From: Streptomyces uncialis
GTDB taxonomy: Bacteria; Actinomycetota; Actinomycetes; Streptomycetales; Streptomycetaceae
Assembly: GCF_036250755.1 (NCBI RefSeq)
Contig: NZ_CP109583.1
Location: 5,231,501-5,295,500 of the forward strand
Reading direction: 5' to 3'
DNA length: 64,000 nucleotides
Positions within the stretch are counted from its first letter, which is position 1. Every line of letters begins with the position of its first letter. The position numbers and the translations under genes are program-made. The notes beneath the pieces are model-generated. The model was not told where the DNA came from and did no database searches. It saw only the letters and a program-made list of their open reading frames with translations. Of the stretch, positions 1-7,635 are shown piece after piece.

Positions 1-923
1 AGCCAGTTCACCAGCTCGGTGGAGAACGCCACGGGGTCCTCCTCATGGGGGAAGTGCCCGAGCCCGTCGAACAGCCGCCACCGGTAGGGCGCTTCGACGT
101 ACTCGCCGGAGCCCGCGGCGCTCCGCGTCCGCATCACCGGATCGAGGGAGCCGTGCAGATGCAGGGTGGGCACCCGCACCGGCCGCTTCATCCGCCGGTT
201 GAACTGGATACCGTCGGGCCGCGCCAGCGACCGCACCATCCACCGGTACGGCTCGACCGCGCAGTGCGCCGTCGACGGGATGCACATGGCCCGCTGATAC
301 GTCTCCACCACCGGGTCGGAGGGGAACTCGCCGATCCCGGGCCCCGCCCAGTCCCGGATCAGACGCCCCACCAGGGCGCCCTCGTCCGCGACGAGCTGAC
401 GTTCCGGCAGCCAGGGCCGCTGGAATCCCCAGATATGGCCCCCGGCCGCGGTCTGCCGCGGGTCCGACAGCATCGCGGAGCGCCAGCGGCGCGGATGCGG
501 CATCGAGGACACGGCGAGCCGCCGCACCAGCTTGGGCCGCATCACCGCCGCCGTCCACGCCAGATAGCCGCCGAGGTCGTGGCCCACCAGGGCCGCGTCC
601 GGCTCGCCCAGCGACCGCACAACCCCGGTGATGTCGAGCGCGAGGTTCGCGGGGTCGTAGCCGCGTGGGGTGCGGTCGCTGCCGCCCACCCCGCGCAGAT
701 CCATCGCGACGGCCCGGAACCCGGCGTCGGCGAGCGCCACCAGCTGATGGCGCCAGGTCCACCAGAACTCGGGGAAGCCGTGCAGCAGCAGGACGAGCGG
801 CCCGTCACCCAGCTCCGCGATATGGAAACGCGCGCCGTTGGCGGCGACGTCGCGGTGGGTCCATGGGCCCTCGATCCGTACGACCGAGGGAGGCTGCGCC
901 GGAGGTGTGGCGGGGTCCGTCAT
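1..923 (-). CDS. alpha/beta hydrolase, epoxide hydrolase/dehalogenase-like (3' end off window)
   Basis: The visible 307 residues show an alpha/beta-hydrolase fold. The oxyanion motif HGFPEFWW lies near residues 49-55, a GHDLGG nucleophile elbow puts Asp at about 116, and a late GHFPHEEDP carries the catalytic His. An Asp rather than Ser nucleophile is typical of epoxide hydrolases and haloalkane dehalogenases, so hydrolysis of an epoxide or halide is the family expectation; the substrate is unknown. There is no signal peptide, so it is probably cytoplasmic. The ATG overlaps the stop of the upstream holin-like gene as ATGA, which implies translational coupling. The C-terminus lies beyond position 1. 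Confidence 0.85.
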   Translation of the reverse strand, partial: MTDPATPPAQPPSVVRIEGPWTHRDVAANGARFHIAELGDGPLVLLLHGFPEFWWTWRHQLVALADAGFRAVAMDLRGVGGSDRTPRGYDPANLALDITGVVRSLGEPDAALVGHDLGGYLAWTAAVMRPKLVRRLAVSSMPHPRRWRSAMLSDPRQTAAGGHIWGFQRPWLPERQLVADEGALVGRLIRDWAGPGIGEFPSDPVVETYQRAMCIPSTAHCAVEPYRWMVRSLARPDGIQFNRRMKRPVRVPTLHLHGSLDPVMRTRSAAGSGEYVEAPYRWRLFDGLGHFPHEEDPVAFSTELVNW

Positions 924-1405
924 GAGGTCGAGCGTGCCACAAGCTCGGGTGTTTCCAGGAACTCGTCGTCCTTGGGTGCCGGGCGCGGGTGAGGCTTGGC
1001 GTGCTGGAGCACGGCGGCCGTCTGCTTGGCCGACGCGGCGACCTTCTGCGGGCCCTTGCCCTTCTTGGCCTTCTTCGCGAAGGACACACCGATGAGCCCG
1101 AGCACGGCGGCGACGATGATGTTCGCGGCGAACGACAGCAGGAAGCACACGGAGATGTGCCAGCCGCTCCACGCCTGGATGCCGTACGCCAGGGCGAAAC
1201 TGAGCATCGGCAGGGAGAAGAGCAGCACGGTCCCGGCGGCGATGAACGCGCCGCCGCTGAAGGCGCCGCGCTTGACGTCCTGCCGGAGCTGGGCCTTGGC
1301 CAGGGCGATCTCGTCGTGCACCAGTGCCGACATCTCGCTGGTGGCGCCGGCCACCAGGGTGCCGAGGCTGCGTTCGGCGCCGACGGGGGCGTCGGGTGCG
1401 CTCAT
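920..1405 (-). CDS. phage holin family (Holin-X type) membrane protein
   Basis: This 161-residue protein has two hydrophobic hairpin segments, at roughly residues 50-78 and 85-110, and a basic Lys-rich C-terminal tail. That is the layout of the actinobacterial putative holin superfamily III proteins, which are usually chromosomal membrane proteins rather than phage lysis genes. A purine-rich ribosome site (GAGGAAG) precedes the ATG. It is coupled to the downstream hydrolase by an ATGA overlap. Before element 1 inserted, this gene would have lain just downstream of nhaA on the same strand. Its physiological role is not known. Confidence 0.75.
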   Translation of the reverse strand: MSAPDAPVGAERSLGTLVAGATSEMSALVHDEIALAKAQLRQDVKRGAFSGGAFIAAGTVLLFSLPMLSFALAYGIQAWSGWHISVCFLLSFAANIIVAAVLGLIGVSFAKKAKKGKGPQKVAASAKQTAAVLQHAKPHPRPAPKDDEFLETPELVARSTS

Positions 1406-1637
1406 CGCGTTCTTCCTCTCCTTGAGCTGCTCGGAGCCTCAGGGCTGCGAGCGCTGCTGCGGCTGATCCTCACATCCGCGGCGTCCGGGGAGCCGGACAC
1501 CACGCGCGTCATCGCCGCCGCGAATCCGGTGCCCCGGCGATGAGGCCGTCCGGGGCCACGGACCGGGCGGTGCGGTCCCGGCCCGGGGGCCGGGGTCCCG
1601 GGGGCGGCCGGGGTTCCGCGGTGATGACGCTTTGATG

Positions 1638-1658
1638 TCAGATCATGCCGGACTGTCG
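1638..1658. repeat. attL, 21-bp direct repeat
   Basis: A perfect copy of the 21-bp sequence at 11589-11609 (it contains GATCATGCCGGACTG). This copy lies outside any gene, whereas the other one overlaps the nhaA stop codon. The identity stops on both sides (G/C mismatch before, G/C mismatch after), as expected for a tyrosine-recombinase core. Confidence 0.9.
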
Positions 1659-1808
1659 GGGCTTCTGCCCGACCTGGGGGTAGGTCATGTCACCTGCTTC
1701 TGAGCTGCGGCCAAGGTGTCGTCATTGGTCGTTGTCGACCGTTGCTGGTCGTGCTCGGACGGCCCACAGGCGGCCCGGACCCGCGCCGGTCCTGGTGGCG
1801 ACTTCGCA

Positions 1809-1966
1809 GGTAGAGGGGCCCCCTCTACCTGTCCCCGGATCACACCCGTGCAAGCGCCCCCTCTACCTGCCCTCTACCCGACCTCTCGAAGTAGAGGGGC
1901 CCCTCTACCCCGGTAGAGGGGGTGGTAGTGGGGTCTGACCTGCGAGGTAGGGGGGGTAGAGGGGGT
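1809..1966. repeat. repeat array A, unit GTAGAGGGG / CCCCTCTAC
   Basis: At least six copies of GTAGAGGGG or its complement lie in 160 bases. They include a perfect 18-bp palindrome at 1891-1908 and a near-perfect one at 1809-1829. The word CTGACCTGCG sits at 1935-1944 inside the array. No convincing gene is present; open frames here merely follow the base composition. Confidence 0.85.
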
Positions 1967-2006
1967 CCGGGTGTTGTCGTCCCAGGGGCGTGGTGGGGGT
2001 TGTTTG

Positions 2007-2131
2007 GGGGAGGTAGGCGGGCAGGGAGGTGCCAGGGAGGCAGGGAGTTCTCCCTGTCCGCCTCCCTCTCGTGCCTCCCCACGCTGACCTGCGTCTACCG
2101 CCGGTTAGGGAGGCCAGGGAGGCAGGGAGGC
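2007..2131. repeat. repeat array B, unit AGGGAGGC / GCCTCCCT
   Basis: AGGGAGG(C/T) recurs about six times, with spacings of 8-9 bases where adjacent, plus inverted copies and a CAGGGA-GTTC-TCCCTG palindrome at 2041-2056. CTGACCTGCG occurs at 2084-2093, between the inverted and direct blocks. Confidence 0.85.
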
Positions 2132-2235
2132 GGGTCCGTGAAGGGGCCCGAAGCGGCGTTCAGGGGGCACTTTCGGGGGTGGTGGCCTGCCTCCCTCCGT
2201 GGGGGAGGTGTCCGTGGGAGGTCGTGGTGGCGGTT

Positions 2236-2413
2236 GCCGGAACCGGGGTCCGGAACCGTCGGAACCAGTACCGGAACCGACGTTGACCCCGTGCTTCCGT
2301 GGGTTGGGGGCGGGTGGACTTCGGGGCGGAACCGGGGGGCGGAACCGGCGGAACCGAGCGTGGTTCCGGTGGTTCCGGACCCCGGTTCCGCTGGTTCCGG
2401 TGCTGCGGTTCCG
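2236..2413. repeat. repeat array C, unit CGGAACCG / CGGTTCCG
   Basis: Seven GGAACC copies (2239-2355) are followed by five GGTTCC copies (2362-2412), so the direct and inverted blocks face one another. The unit differs from the neighbouring arrays. No CTGACCTG word was seen within this one. Confidence 0.85.
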
Positions 2414-2421
2414 GGCCCTGG

Positions 2422-2533
2422 CTTGTCGCTTGTCGCTTGTCGCCCGACAGGCGACAAGCGGGGGGAGGGCCTGGTGCGTGGGGTGGTCTGACCTGGTGGG
2501 TGACAAGCGACAAGACAAGCGACAAGCGACAAG
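2422..2533. repeat. repeat array D, unit TTGTCGC / GCGACAA
   Basis: Three tandem TTGTCGC heptads at 2423-2443 are followed by CGACAAGCG and then by a second block of GACAAGC heptads at 2502-2533 in the opposite orientation. CTGACCTG lies at 2488-2495, immediately before the second block. Confidence 0.85.
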
Positions 2534-2691
2534 CCGCTTTTACCCGGGGCCGGTGGGGCGGTGGGCCTCCCGCCGGCCGAGTGCCGTGCGGCCATCGAGC
2601 GGGGCCGGTAAAAGCCGTGTCCCGGGTCATCATCGGCCGCGGCCGCGGCCGCGGCTGCGGCTTCGCCTGTCGCCGGTCCGGACGGGCTGGC

Positions 2692-2833
2692 CCTGTCACC
2701 TGTCATCCGCCTGTCACCTGTCACGCTCGGGGTGTCGTGGGCCTGTTCTGGCGCTGGAACATGCCTCTGACCTGGGGGTGACAGGTGACAGACAGGTGAC
2801 AGGTGACAGGTGGATGACAGGCGGGGTGACAGG
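2692..2833. repeat. repeat array F, unit CTGTCAC / GTGACAG
   Basis: CCTGTCA heptads at 2692-2723 face GTGACAG heptads at 2778-2832. CTGACCTG at 2767-2774 directly abuts the second block, the same geometry as in array D but with a different unit. Confidence 0.85.
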
Positions 2834-2895
2834 TCGTCGCGCCCCCGCTCCGGACCCGGATTGCCGCCTGCCCGGTGCGGTCGTGGTGGCTGATC

Positions 2896-3140
2896 TAGTG
2901 GGGCGTACTGGGTAGTGGGTAGTGGGGTCCCCACTGGGGGATGCCTGTTCAGGGGCCCTGTACGCCCCCCTAGGGCCGCTACTGGGTACTGGGGCGCTCC
3001 CCGTTCCCCAGTAGCTCCACGCGTTCTACTGGTTACTGGTTAGTGGAAACCTTTCCACTAACCAGTAGAACGGGGCTCAGGGGCTGCACGGAGCCTGTGA
3101 ACAGGCCGTTTTCCAGTAGCCAGTAGCCAGTAGCCAGTAG
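2896..3140. repeat. repeat array G, unit CCAGTAG / CTACTGG
   Basis: Many CTACTGG or GTAGTGG variants lead into a long hairpin at about 3024-3070 and then into four perfect tandem CCAGTAG heptads at 3113-3140. A GGGGTCCCC palindrome lies at 2926-2934. This is one of the most regular arrays in the region. Confidence 0.85.
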
Positions 3141-3149
3141 CGGGGGCGG

Positions 3150-3200
3150 ACAGGCAAGAGGAGCACCCGGTGCCCCGCCCGGGGGTGCTCCTCTTGTCTG
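3150..3200. repeat. hairpin with CAAGAGGAGCACCC stem, copy 1
   Basis: An inverted repeat whose arms contain CAAGAGGAGCACCC and GGGTGCTCCTCTTG. The same stem sequence returns at 4180-4228 with a different loop. It could act as a terminator or as a structured recognition site; no gene adjoins it to favour termination. Confidence 0.7.
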
Positions 3201-3213
3201 TTCTGTTCGGGGC

Positions 3214-3345
3214 CTGACACCTGTCTGACGTCTGACACCGTCACGTCCCCGTGACACCGGAACCTCTAGGCGGGAGCGGGTGTCAGGGTGTCTGACACCC
3301 CGCCCTGACAGTCGTGTGACGCCTGGCCTGGCCGTGCCTGACACA
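3214..3345. repeat. repeat array I, unit CTGACAC / GTGTCAG
   Basis: About eight copies of TGACAC, TCTGAC or their complements in 130 bases, in both orientations, with a GGGTGTC palindromic core near 3289-3301. The unit is distinct from the GTGACAG array further left. Confidence 0.75.
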
Positions 3346-3444
3346 GACGTGTGGGGACGCCTTCGGCGACGCCCTTCGGCTCGCCCACGTTGGCTCGCCC
3401 ACAGGCTGTGGAGCGGCCTGCGGACTGTCCGGGGTGATGGTGAT

Positions 3445-3501
3445 GCTCTTCAAGAGGGGGCGACGGCATGAGCACGCGTCGGCGCCCCCTCTCTGAAGAG
3501 C
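3445..3501. repeat. inverted repeat with GCTCTTCAAGAGGGGGCG arm
   Basis: The left arm (3445-3462) and right arm (3483-3501) are nearly complementary and could form an 18-bp imperfect stem with a loop of about 20 bases. It immediately precedes the long 181-bp inverted repeat arm. Confidence 0.65.
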
Positions 3502-3523
3502 GTCTTCAACCACGTGCCAGGGA

Positions 3524-3704
3524 TGTGGGGATCGGCCTTCGGCCGTGCGTTCCTTGGCAGCGAGCTGCGCTCGCGCGCGGTCCGGCCGGAGGGCCCTCCC
3601 CTGCTCGGCGCTCTGCCGGGAGCAGCACCCCGAGGACGGCATTCCAGGGGGCGGGGCCGCTCGGGGCACCGCCCACCTCCCCCCTTGGAAGGCCAGACCG
3701 TGGC
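3524..3704. repeat. 181-bp long inverted repeat, left arm
   Basis: This arm matches the reverse complement of 4569-4749 over 181 bases with two mismatches. The two arms enclose 864 bases that contain repeat arrays and nested hairpins. Neither arm resembles a known insertion-sequence end, and there is no transposase between them. Confidence 0.88.
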
Positions 3705-3756
3705 CCCCGTTTCCTAAGAGGTGGTGGAGCGGTTCCGCTTCGCTGACTTCTTTCTC

Positions 3757-3971
3757 TTACTAGAGAGTTAGAGGGAGACAGTGTCCGCAGCGTCCGCAAG
3801 AAGATCGATATGCCGTCTGACCTGCGGTGATGATGCGGACGCTAAGAGAATTGCCTAGCGTCCGCCAGTGTCCGCAGCGTCCGGGCACTCTCAGTTACGT
3901 GCCGGTGTTTCCGCAGGTCAGGACGGCTCTTAGGGAGCGGCGGTGCGGACGCTGCGGACGCTGTCTCTCGT
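3757..3971. repeat. repeat array L, unit GCGTCCGC / GCGGACGC with paired anchor words
   Basis: GCGTCCGC or GCGGACGC occurs about seven times. A perfect 10-bp stem with an 11-base loop lies at 3835-3865. CTGACCTGCG at 3817-3826 is mirrored by its complement at 3912-3921. The 10-mer CTAGAGAGTT at the left edge is found in reverse complement at about 9693-9702, next to the same GCGTCC unit and another CTGACCTGCG. So this module and 9575-9707 are inverted relatives. Confidence 0.82.
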
Positions 3972-4041
3972 CCCGGGGGCATCGGAACCGGGGGTGCCGC
4001 ATTTCGCTTTCGGTGTTCCAGCCGCCTGTGGGGAGCTCTGC

Positions 4042-4298
4042 GACAGGCGAAGAGGCCACCCCCGCCGGACCAGGCGAGGTGGCCTCTTCGCCTGTCTGCG
4101 AGGGAAAGAGCCACGTGGGAGGGGGGATGCCGGGTCGGAGGTCGAACGCACGCCTGAAGGGGCGCATGGCCGGGGCCGCACAAGCAAGAGGAGCACCCCG
4201 GGCGGCGTGGGGTGCTCCTCTTGCTTGTCGCCACCCCAAGGCCCTCCCTCGCGCTTGTGAGGACACCGGCCACTGCATCCCCCCTCCCACGTGGCTCT
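4042..4298. repeat. set of long perfect hairpins
   Basis: Three strong inverted repeats are packed together. A 19-bp stem pairs 4042-4060 with 4078-4096. A 24-bp perfect outer repeat pairs 4107-4130 with 4275-4298. Nested within it, a 20-bp perfect stem with a 9-base loop pairs 4180-4199 with 4209-4228 and repeats the 3150-3200 stem. The third would fold inside the second. No gene is evident. Confidence 0.85.
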
Positions 4299-4370
4299 GT
4301 GGCCCTTGCCCCCTGAGTCCGCGAGGGCATCGAGGAGCGCGGTCCGACGCTCCGGATGGTGACGTTTCGT

Positions 4371-4475
4371 GTGGGGAGGCGATTGGGGAGGCGGGGAGTT
4401 CTCCCCTACCGCCTCCCCAACGGCGCCGCCCCAGCCTGACCAGTGCAGACCCCTATTTGGGGAGGCAGTGAGGCA
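4371..4475. repeat. repeat array M, unit GGGGAGGC / GCCTCCCC
   Basis: Three to four GGGGAGGC copies, one complement, and a GGGGAG-TT-CTCCCC palindrome. The anchor word is present in variant form (CTGACCAGTG at 4436-4445). Confidence 0.75.
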
Positions 4476-4568
4476 GCCCGCGACGCCCTCAAAACCCCCA
4501 GCAGAGCCACTGCCCGCCCTTCTCCCTGGCTCCCCTCCCCAGAACGCACAGTGACCGTTATGACGAGC

Positions 4569-4749
4569 GCCACGGTCTGGCCTTCCAAGGGGGGAGGTGG
4601 GCGGTGCCCCGAGCGGCCCCGCCCCCTGGAATGCCGTCCTCGGGGTGCTGCTCCCCGCAGAGCGCCGAGCAGGGGAGGGCCCTCCGGCCGGACCGCGCGC
4701 GAGCGCAGCTCGCTGTCAAGGAACGCACGGCCGAAGGCCGATCCCCACA
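4569..4749. repeat. 181-bp long inverted repeat, right arm
   Basis: Reverse complement of 3524-3704 with two differences. It ends just before the AT-richer DNA that carries the HNH gene. Confidence 0.88.
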
Positions 4750-4783
4750 CTGGTATGCAAATCAGAAGTAGTTGACGCAATCT

Positions 4784-5494
4784 CTAGCGCAATGCAAGCA
4801 CGTCTTTCACCTTCTGCAGGGCCTTAGCGCATTCAATCATTGAGAGGTAATTGGTTTCAGCGTATTCGAATTCCTTTGCCAGCTTGACGACTTCCCTGCT
4901 GTCGGGTCCGAGGATCAGTTGAGCTGATGTTAGAACGGCGGAAATGCGAGGTGCAATTCCTTCGTGATATGCAGCCCTCATGGCAGATGTGTGATTTGTG
5001 TGCAGCTCTGCCCTCTGCCAAAACGACAACTGTGGGTGTCGGGTGTTGGAAGGGTCGAAGGCCTGCCAGTGTGCGCAGAATCCAAGGATTTCTATCCGGG
5101 CTGTCTCGACCTCGACGAGTAGCATTCCAACGTGATCGCTAGTTATTTTGGAGTCACGGGCAGCCATTATCTCTGCGTTCTTTTTCCAGGCGTGTAGTCC
5201 ATCTACTGTGAAGGCGTCTGGTGAGGCGTCGATTATCTTTGAGCAGCTGAGGCAAAGCCAAATTGCGTTTTCCGGAGATTTCCGCTGTTCGGGAGTCATT
5301 GACGCGTCGAAGCGGGGACCTCCCTGACTTGCTGCTCTGATGTGGGCTGCGATTCCCAAATTGAGGAATTTGTCAATATGTACAGGGTCTGGCCTGTTGG
5401 TGAGGAGTCGGCATGTTGGATTGCTGCAACGATTCCCCGCTCGGTTTGCCACGGCTTTTTTGCTGGCAGCGGAAAAATCATCCCTATTGCCCAC
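4784..5494 (-). CDS. HNH-type nuclease domain protein (possible defence gene)
   Basis: This 236-residue protein starts with GTG, preceded by GGAG. An N-terminal zinc-type HNH module shows CSNPTC near residues 23-28, then an AAHIRAAS block, and NAIWLCLSCSKIID, i.e. two Cys pairs and the central His. The C-terminal half is helical and unrecognised. HNH modules of the AAHI...AAS...GPR type occur in many stand-alone bacterial nucleases, some tied to phage defence; cleavage of DNA is the family expectation. The gene and flanks (about 4760-5560) are visibly AT-richer than everything around them, suggesting recent acquisition. It follows the deaminase on the same strand with a 74-base gap. Confidence 0.7.
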   Translation of the reverse strand: MGNRDDFSAASKKAVANRAGNRCSNPTCRLLTNRPDPVHIDKFLNLGIAAHIRAASQGGPRFDASMTPEQRKSPENAIWLCLSCSKIIDASPDAFTVDGLHAWKKNAEIMAARDSKITSDHVGMLLVEVETARIEILGFCAHWQAFDPSNTRHPQLSFWQRAELHTNHTSAMRAAYHEGIAPRISAVLTSAQLILGPDSREVVKLAKEFEYAETNYLSMIECAKALQKVKDVLALR

Positions 5495-5568
5495 TGAATC
5501 CCCACTCCATCTAGAAATAAAGAAAACTGGCGTGGTGGGTCAAATGGGACCCGCCACGCCAGCATCAA

Positions 5569-6072
5569 TCACAACTTGGCTTCGACAGGCTCCGGCAGCT
5601 GATTCACCCAGGCGCCGAGTACTTCGGTGGCCTGACCTCGAAGAGCCTCGCTCTGTACGGAGGTGATGAGGGTCCGGCGCTCAGACGCTTCCGCCAATTC
5701 GCGGTAGAACTGCACGTCCTCGAAGCCGCTGATTGCCACGTCCGTACTCGTCGCTCCGTAGACGAGTCGGGGCAGACGGGCCCAGTAGCAAGCCACGAGG
5801 CACATCGGGCAAGGCTCGCTGCTCGCGTACATGACGCCGTCTTCCATGAGGTGTCGCCCGAGCTTGGAACCGGCCTCCCTCAGTGCCATCACCTCAGCGT
5901 GCGCGGTGGGGTCCCGCAGCTCAACCACACTGCTGGTTCCCTCTCCGGCTACCTGCCCTTGAACTACGACGACAGCCCCGAAAGGAGTGCCGCCTTTATC
6001 GAGTGAGCGCTGCGAGAGTTCAATGGCGCGCTTCAGATGCCGCTCGTCGGCGCTGTTGAGCTGGGGTGCCAT
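5569..6072 (-). CDS. nucleoside/guanine deaminase-like zinc enzyme
   Basis: A 167-residue cytidine-deaminase-fold protein. It shows the zinc and catalytic motif HAE (THAHAE-type context, TAHAEVMAL) near residue 60 and PCPMC near 90, the classical signature of cytosolic purine/pyrimidine deaminases such as GuaD and TadA. Exact substrate is uncertain. A good ribosome site (GGAGGGAG) precedes the ATG. It lies 22 bases downstream of the GntR regulator on the same strand, so the two probably form an operon that may continue into the HNH gene. Confidence 0.85.
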   Translation of the reverse strand: MAPQLNSADERHLKRAIELSQRSLDKGGTPFGAVVVVQGQVAGEGTSSVVELRDPTAHAEVMALREAGSKLGRHLMEDGVMYASSEPCPMCLVACYWARLPRLVYGATSTDVAISGFEDVQFYRELAEASERRTLITSVQSEALRGQATEVLGAWVNQLPEPVEAKL

Positions 6073-6094
6073 GCGTGGAGCTCCCTCCGGTTAT

Positions 6095-6922
6095 TCATGA
6101 CTTGTGGTGCGTCCACGGCTTCAAGGAGGCCACGAAGCGCAGTTCCGTTCGGTCGGCCGGATACTCCGCATCCGAGACCTCAACCACCCGGTCGGACTCG
6201 TCCAGCGAGATCCGACGGCAGATGAGCAATGGGACTCCATCGGGTAGGCCCCATGTCTGAGCCTCCACAGTGGTAGGCATGCGTCCGGTGACTTCGTCTA
6301 CCACCGTCATGATCTCGATGCCCACGGTGGACAACTGGTGCATGGTGCCCCCCGGCCAGGGTTCCTTGCTCGGGTCAAGGAGGTCCGGGTTCCCCTCCAA
6401 CAGCTCGACCGGGATGTACGACGTGCTGTGGGACAGAAGATTCCCAGTGCGCCGATCTGTGGATTCGTAGAGCCTCCTGAGCGCCGCTGAGCCCTCGGGG
6501 GCTCCCAGCGCTTGGGCAAGCTCAGCTTCGATCGTGATGATGTCGTACTCGGTTCTGAAGTCCTGGTCCTGGATGGACATCCCAAGGTTCGTCTCGGCTT
6601 CCCCAACGGCCGCACGTTCCACTTCGGGCTGCGCCGCTAGGTCTTTCTCCGCCTGGTGTCGCTCGGAGGAGCGAACGACTCGCGCCGGGGGGATTCGCAC
6701 CCTTGGGGCCTTGCCGCGGCCGGCGGTGATGAGCCCTTGAGCCTTGAGGAGCGCGACGGCTCCCCGAGCGCTGTTCATCGAGGTGGACCACTGCTGACAC
6801 AGCTCAGCGAGGGTCGGTAGGGAGTCGCCTGGCCGCAGGTCTCCCCGCTCGATCCGCATGCGGATGGCGTCTGCGATCTGCAACTGAATGGGTCGAGGTA
6901 CTTCCGTCGGGCGAGGCTCCAT
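6095..6922 (-). CDS. GntR/HutC-family regulator with UTRA domain (KorSA-like)
   Basis: The 275-residue protein has an N-terminal winged helix (IQLQIADAIRMRIERGDLRPGDSLPTLAEL, split here for length: it spans residues 11-40) followed by a UTRA effector-binding domain from about residue 110. The ATG at 6922 is chosen because the winged helix begins 11 residues in; an upstream extension would run through the operators. In pSAM2-type elements a HutC-type GntR protein (KorSA) represses the divergent activation/replication genes. The divergent arrangement and twin operators here fit that role, but the effector is unknown. Confidence 0.85.
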   Translation of the reverse strand: MEPRPTEVPRPIQLQIADAIRMRIERGDLRPGDSLPTLAELCQQWSTSMNSARGAVALLKAQGLITAGRGKAPRVRIPPARVVRSSERHQAEKDLAAQPEVERAAVGEAETNLGMSIQDQDFRTEYDIITIEAELAQALGAPEGSAALRRLYESTDRRTGNLLSHSTSYIPVELLEGNPDLLDPSKEPWPGGTMHQLSTVGIEIMTVVDEVTGRMPTTVEAQTWGLPDGVPLLICRRISLDESDRVVEVSDAEYPADRTELRFVASLKPWTHHKS

Positions 6923-6938
6923 GTCCCCATGATGCAAC

Positions 6939-7024
6939 TTCGCGGGTTTGTGGGCAAACACTTGCGCCCGACCTTCCGGGTGGCTAATGTCCTGCCTAGT
7001 TCGCGGGTTTGCCCACAAACCTGC
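6939..7024. promoter_or_regulatory. twin operators for the GntR regulator
   Basis: Two palindrome-like sites, GTTTGTGGGCAAAC at 6946-6959 and its exact reverse complement GTTTGCCCACAAAC at 7007-7020, lie in the divergent promoter region. Both follow the same TTCGCGGGTTTG direct repeat (6939-6950 and 7000-7011). Two inverted GTTTG half-sites are typical of dimeric GntR binding. Their position implies autoregulation and control of the rightward operon. Confidence 0.75.
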
Positions 7025-7098
7025 GAGTCCGAACTGGGAGCGGCTCCTACCGCCAAGCAGACAGCCGCTCCCGTGACCCTCGAAGGGGTGTGTCCATC

Positions 7099-7635
7099 AT
7101 GCCTGGAACTGTTGTGGAGCGGCGTGCTGAAGCGGTGACGGTTGAGGTCAGCGTGACTGTTGATCTCGGGAGTCTGACGAGCGCGGAGCGGACGGTGGCG
7201 CTGTACGTCTCGGGCATGCCGAACCAGCGGCGGCGCTGCACTCCTGAGCAGTTGGCCGCGTGGCTTGTGCAGGGTGTCGAGCGGCTGGGGATGAACGAGA
7301 TGCGGCGGTGGGCCCGCTTCTACTCGGGCCACCGGGCGCTGGAGGTCGCCCGTGTGATGCCCTCGGCGGTGCAGGCCCGGCACGAGCAGCGGTTCCCTAA
7401 CGGTCGACGTCTGGAGTGGGCGTCCCAGATGAGCGCCAACTCGTTGTGGCGCTTCGAGATGAGCGCCGAAACGCTGGTCCGCAACCGTCGGGACATCGAG
7501 GTCGACGGGGAGTGCCCGTGCGGGGGTACGGCCACGATCGACTTCCCCGACTGCGACCCCGACTTTTCGTTCGGCCTGGTGTGCCCCGTTCACGGGGCGG
7601 CCACGATCGCCGCACACCAGGGGCGGATCTACTGA
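7099..7635 (+). CDS. unknown element protein with C-terminal Zn-ribbon-like motif
   Basis: A 178-residue protein starting at ATG 7099, with GAAGGGG upstream. A longer frame begins inside the operator and is not favoured. It ends in CPCGG...C...CPVHG, a likely zinc-binding cluster, after a helical middle. The first gene of the rightward operon occupies the place of the pra activator in pSAM2-like elements, but I see no sequence basis for naming it Pra. Its stop overlaps the next start (TGATG). Confidence 0.65.
   Translation: MPGTVVERRAEAVTVEVSVTVDLGSLTSAERTVALYVSGMPNQRRRCTPEQLAAWLVQGVERLGMNEMRRWARFYSGHRALEVARVMPSAVQARHEQRFPNGRRLEWASQMSANSLWRFEMSAETLVRNRRDIEVDGECPCGGTATIDFPDCDPDFSFGLVCPVHGAATIAAHQGRIY

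Noticed and set aside
920..1405. Prophage lysis module
   Set aside because: The holin-family gene stands alone in chromosomal context with no endolysin or phage structural genes.
2095..2934. Minus-strand 279-residue reading frame and others in the repeat block
   Set aside because: Translations are low-complexity Pro/Arg/Thr strings that simply read through the repeats; all frames are open because of base composition.
1809..3345. CRISPR array
   Set aside because: Units are 7-9 bases, change identity from block to block, occur in both orientations and lack constant-length spacers; no cas genes are present.
3524..4749. Insertion sequence bounded by the 181-bp inverted repeat
   Set aside because: No transposase frame, no target-site duplication seen, and arms are far longer than IS ends.
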